Assembly (NCBI GenBank): GCA_007116195.1
Contig: SKIX01000067.1
Span: forward strand, 1 to 8,623
Direction of reading: 5' to 3'
Origin: Marinospirillum sp.
Lineage (GTDB): Bacteria > Pseudomonadota > Gammaproteobacteria > Pseudomonadales > Halomonadaceae
DNA: 8,623 nt
Shown here piece by piece: positions 6,838-8,623 of the stretch. A model generated the notes under the pieces. It searched no databases. It was not told the origin of the DNA and was given only the letters and a program-made list of their open reading frames with translations. The first letter of the stretch is position 1, and the number at the start of each line of letters is the position of its first letter. The translations under genes were made by a program, and so were the position numbers.

Positions 6838-8544
6838 ATGTCTAATGACGCAAGCCTGCCCGCTTTTGACGAGCTGGGCCTTCCTGACTTTTTGCTTTCT
6901 TCTATTGAATATTCGACTCCTTCTCCAATTCAAGCTCAGACCATTCCGCTGCTGCTTGAAGGCCATGACCTCTTAGGTCAGGCTCAAACGGGAACGGGTA
7001 AAACCGCCGCCTTTGCGTTGCCTTTACTGGCACGCCTGGATACCAAAGCGCGCCTGCCCCAGGTGTTAGTCTTGGCACCCACACGTGAGCTGGCTCAGCA
7101 GGTTGCTGAATCCGTTGAAAAATACGGCACTAATATGAAAGGTGTTAAGGTCGCTAGCCTCTATGGCGGTGCTGAATACCGTGAACAAATTCGTGCTCTG
7201 CGCTCCGGCGCTCAGGTAGTAGTCGGTACACCTGGTCGGGTGATGGACCATATGCGTCGCGGCAGTCTCGACCTGTCCGAACTGCAGACTCTGGTCCTCG
7301 ACGAAGCTGACGAAATGCTGCGCATGGGCTTTATTGATGATGTGGAATGGATTCTGGAGCAGACCCCGACCGAGCGTCAGGTGGTACTCTTCTCTGCCAC
7401 CATGCCCGAAGCTATTCGCCGGATTGCTCAGCGCCACCTGAAAAACCCCAAAGAAATTCGCATTGCCGCCAAGGCGCGTACTGCAGATACCGTCAGCCAG
7501 CGGGTATGGATGGCCAATGGCCTGCCTAAACAGGAAGCCCTAACCCGCATCCTGGAAGCTGAAGAGTCAGACGGTATTATCATTTTCACCCGCACCAAAG
7601 CCGGTTGCGGTGATTTGGCAGACTTTCTGAATGGCCGTGGTTTCAGAGCCTCTGCGTTGCACGGCGACATGGCTCAGGCTCAGCGTGAGCAGGCGGTTGA
7701 AAAGCTCAAGCGCGGTCAGCTGGATATCCTGGTAGCTACTGATGTGGCGGCTCGCGGTCTGGATGTTGAGCGCATCAGCCACGTGGTTAACTATGATCCA
7801 CCCCATGACAGCGAATCCTATGTTCACCGGATTGGCCGTACGGGTCGTGCGGGTCGCAGTGGCCAGGCAATACTCTTCGTTACTCCACGTGAAAAACGTC
7901 TGCTCTTTAACTTGGAGCGCAGCACTGGCCAGAAAATTCAGCCGATGGAATTGCCCAAGGCTGCAGTGATCAACGCCAAGCGCACTGATAAGTTCAAGGA
8001 GCAGGTGGTGCATGCCATGCAGGCCCGCAACCTGGAGGACTTCCAGAAGCTGGTGGCCGAAATCCAGACCGAAACCGAAGCCGAGCCGCTGCAGATTGCT
8101 GCTGCTTTAGCAAAAATGGTTCAGGGCAACACACCGCTGTTTGTTGAAGATGTGAAGCCGCGTCCGATGCGCGAACGCACGCCGCGTCGTGATGAAGGAC
8201 CACGAGGCCGTAAAGGTGCTGGTGCTGGCCGTTCACGTGAGCTGGAAGCGGGTATGAAGCGCTACCGTATGCCCATCGGCCGTGCGCATGGCGTCAAGCC
8301 TGCCAATATCGTGGGTGCCATTGCCAACGAGGCCAACATCTCCAGCCGCAATATCGGTCGCATCGACATCCAGCAGGATTTCAGCACCGTGGATCTGCCT
8401 GAAGGCATGCCCAAGGCGGTTTTCCAGGCGCTGGCTCGCGTTCGCGTCTGTGGTGTGCCTCTGAACCTGACTAGCCGTGAAGGCTTCAGTGGCAAGCCCG
8501 GCAATGATGACGGTGGTCGCCCGATTCGCCGTCGCTCTGCTTAA
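6838..8544 (+). CDS. deaD: DEAD-box ATP-dependent RNA helicase DeaD/CsdA
   Basis: This 568-residue cytoplasmic enzyme unwinds short RNA duplexes using ATP. In its family it acts in 50S ribosome assembly, mRNA decay and translation at low temperature. All helicase motifs are present in order: Q motif (F10 to Q32), Walker A AQTGTGKT (49-56), PTREL (81-85), GG (110-111), TPGR (131-134), DEAD (155-158), SAT (186-188), the motif V region ATDVAARGLD (300-309) and HRIGRTGRAGR (330-340). The second RecA domain is followed by a helical segment, a basic linker (about 440-475) and a DbpA-like RNA-binding domain (about 476-546; GVKPANIVGAIANE, DLPEGMPKAV). This tail separates DeaD from RhlB, RhlE and SrmB. 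It is shorter than E. coli DeaD (629 residues) mainly in the C-terminal tail, which here ends in a short basic stretch (RRRSA). It appears to be a single-gene unit with its own leader and terminator. Confidence 0.96.
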   Translation: MSNDASLPAFDELGLPDFLLSSIEYSTPSPIQAQTIPLLLEGHDLLGQAQTGTGKTAAFALPLLARLDTKARLPQVLVLAPTRELAQQVAESVEKYGTNMKGVKVASLYGGAEYREQIRALRSGAQVVVGTPGRVMDHMRRGSLDLSELQTLVLDEADEMLRMGFIDDVEWILEQTPTERQVVLFSATMPEAIRRIAQRHLKNPKEIRIAAKARTADTVSQRVWMANGLPKQEALTRILEAEESDGIIIFTRTKAGCGDLADFLNGRGFRASALHGDMAQAQREQAVEKLKRGQLDILVATDVAARGLDVERISHVVNYDPPHDSESYVHRIGRTGRAGRSGQAILFVTPREKRLLFNLERSTGQKIQPMELPKAAVINAKRTDKFKEQVVHAMQARNLEDFQKLVAEIQTETEAEPLQIAAALAKMVQGNTPLFVEDVKPRPMRERTPRRDEGPRGRKGAGAGRSRELEAGMKRYRMPIGRAHGVKPANIVGAIANEANISSRNIGRIDIQQDFSTVDLPEGMPKAVFQALARVRVCGVPLNLTSREGFSGKPGNDDGGRPIRRRSA

Positions 8545-8560
8545 GGCTTGATGCCTGAAT

Positions 8561-8591
8561 AAAAAACCCGGCCTGAACGCCGGGTTTTTTT
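8561..8591. terminator. Strong rho-independent terminator after deaD, probably bidirectional
   Basis: AAAAAACCCGGC and GCCGGGTTTTTT form a perfect 12-bp stem with a 6-nt loop (CTGAAC), 16 bp after the deaD stop. The A-run before and T-run after the GC core allow it to work on both strands, so it could also end a convergent gene lying to the right of the window. Confidence 0.93.
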
Positions 8592-8623
8592 ATGTCAGAA
8601 AACTTCGCTCAGTCCTTTATTGC

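Noticed and set aside
7066..8013. Minus-strand open frames of 80-148 codons opposite deaD
   Set aside because: They are antisense to the conserved helicase motifs, show no domain, and have no convincing ribosome sites.
1..8623. Mobile element, CRISPR array, toxin-antitoxin or phage defence system
   Set aside because: No transposase, integrase, terminal inverted repeats, spaced direct repeats or small paired genes were seen. All coding space is accounted for by four chromosomal genes.

Overview
The window reads as ordinary gammaproteobacterial chromosome, plausibly a marine or Oceanospirillales-like lineage. That placement rests on a typical enterobacterial/pseudomonad-style DeaD helicase, a HAE1-type RND pump and a MASE1/CHASE/GGDEF/EAL signalling protein, at roughly balanced GC. 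The species cannot be fixed from the sequence alone. There is no sign of a phage, transposon, CRISPR array, tRNA or rRNA.

Layout: three genes on the minus strand fill the left three quarters, in transcription order from right to left. First is a 955-residue membrane c-di-GMP protein (3698-6565). After a 75-bp gap comes a periplasmic adaptor (membrane fusion protein) of an efflux pump (2594-3622). Its stop codon overlaps the GTG start of an RND inner-membrane transporter (1-2597), which is cut by the left window edge after about 865 of an expected ~1030 residues. To the right, a 272-bp divergent region (6566-6837) separates the c-di-GMP gene from deaD (6838-8544, plus strand), a cold-shock-type DEAD-box RNA helicase. 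deaD ends at a strong, symmetric rho-independent terminator (8561-8591).

How they may work together: adaptor and transporter form one translationally coupled unit. The adaptor tip carries the R-x3-L-x6-S motif that docks TolC-type outer-membrane channels, but no channel gene lies in the window. The c-di-GMP protein has two stacked sensory inputs (membrane MASE1 and periplasmic CHASE) and a fully conserved EAL phosphodiesterase site. Its GGDEF domain keeps the signature motif but has Gly in place of the first metal-binding Asp, so the protein is predicted to be mainly a phosphodiesterase. No terminator is visible between it and the pump genes, so read-through is possible. A functional link between c-di-GMP sensing and efflux is inference only.

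I found no clearly new system. The points most worth checking are the altered GGDEF metal site, the sensor/pump gene arrangement, and a perfect 7-bp dyad in the divergent control region.
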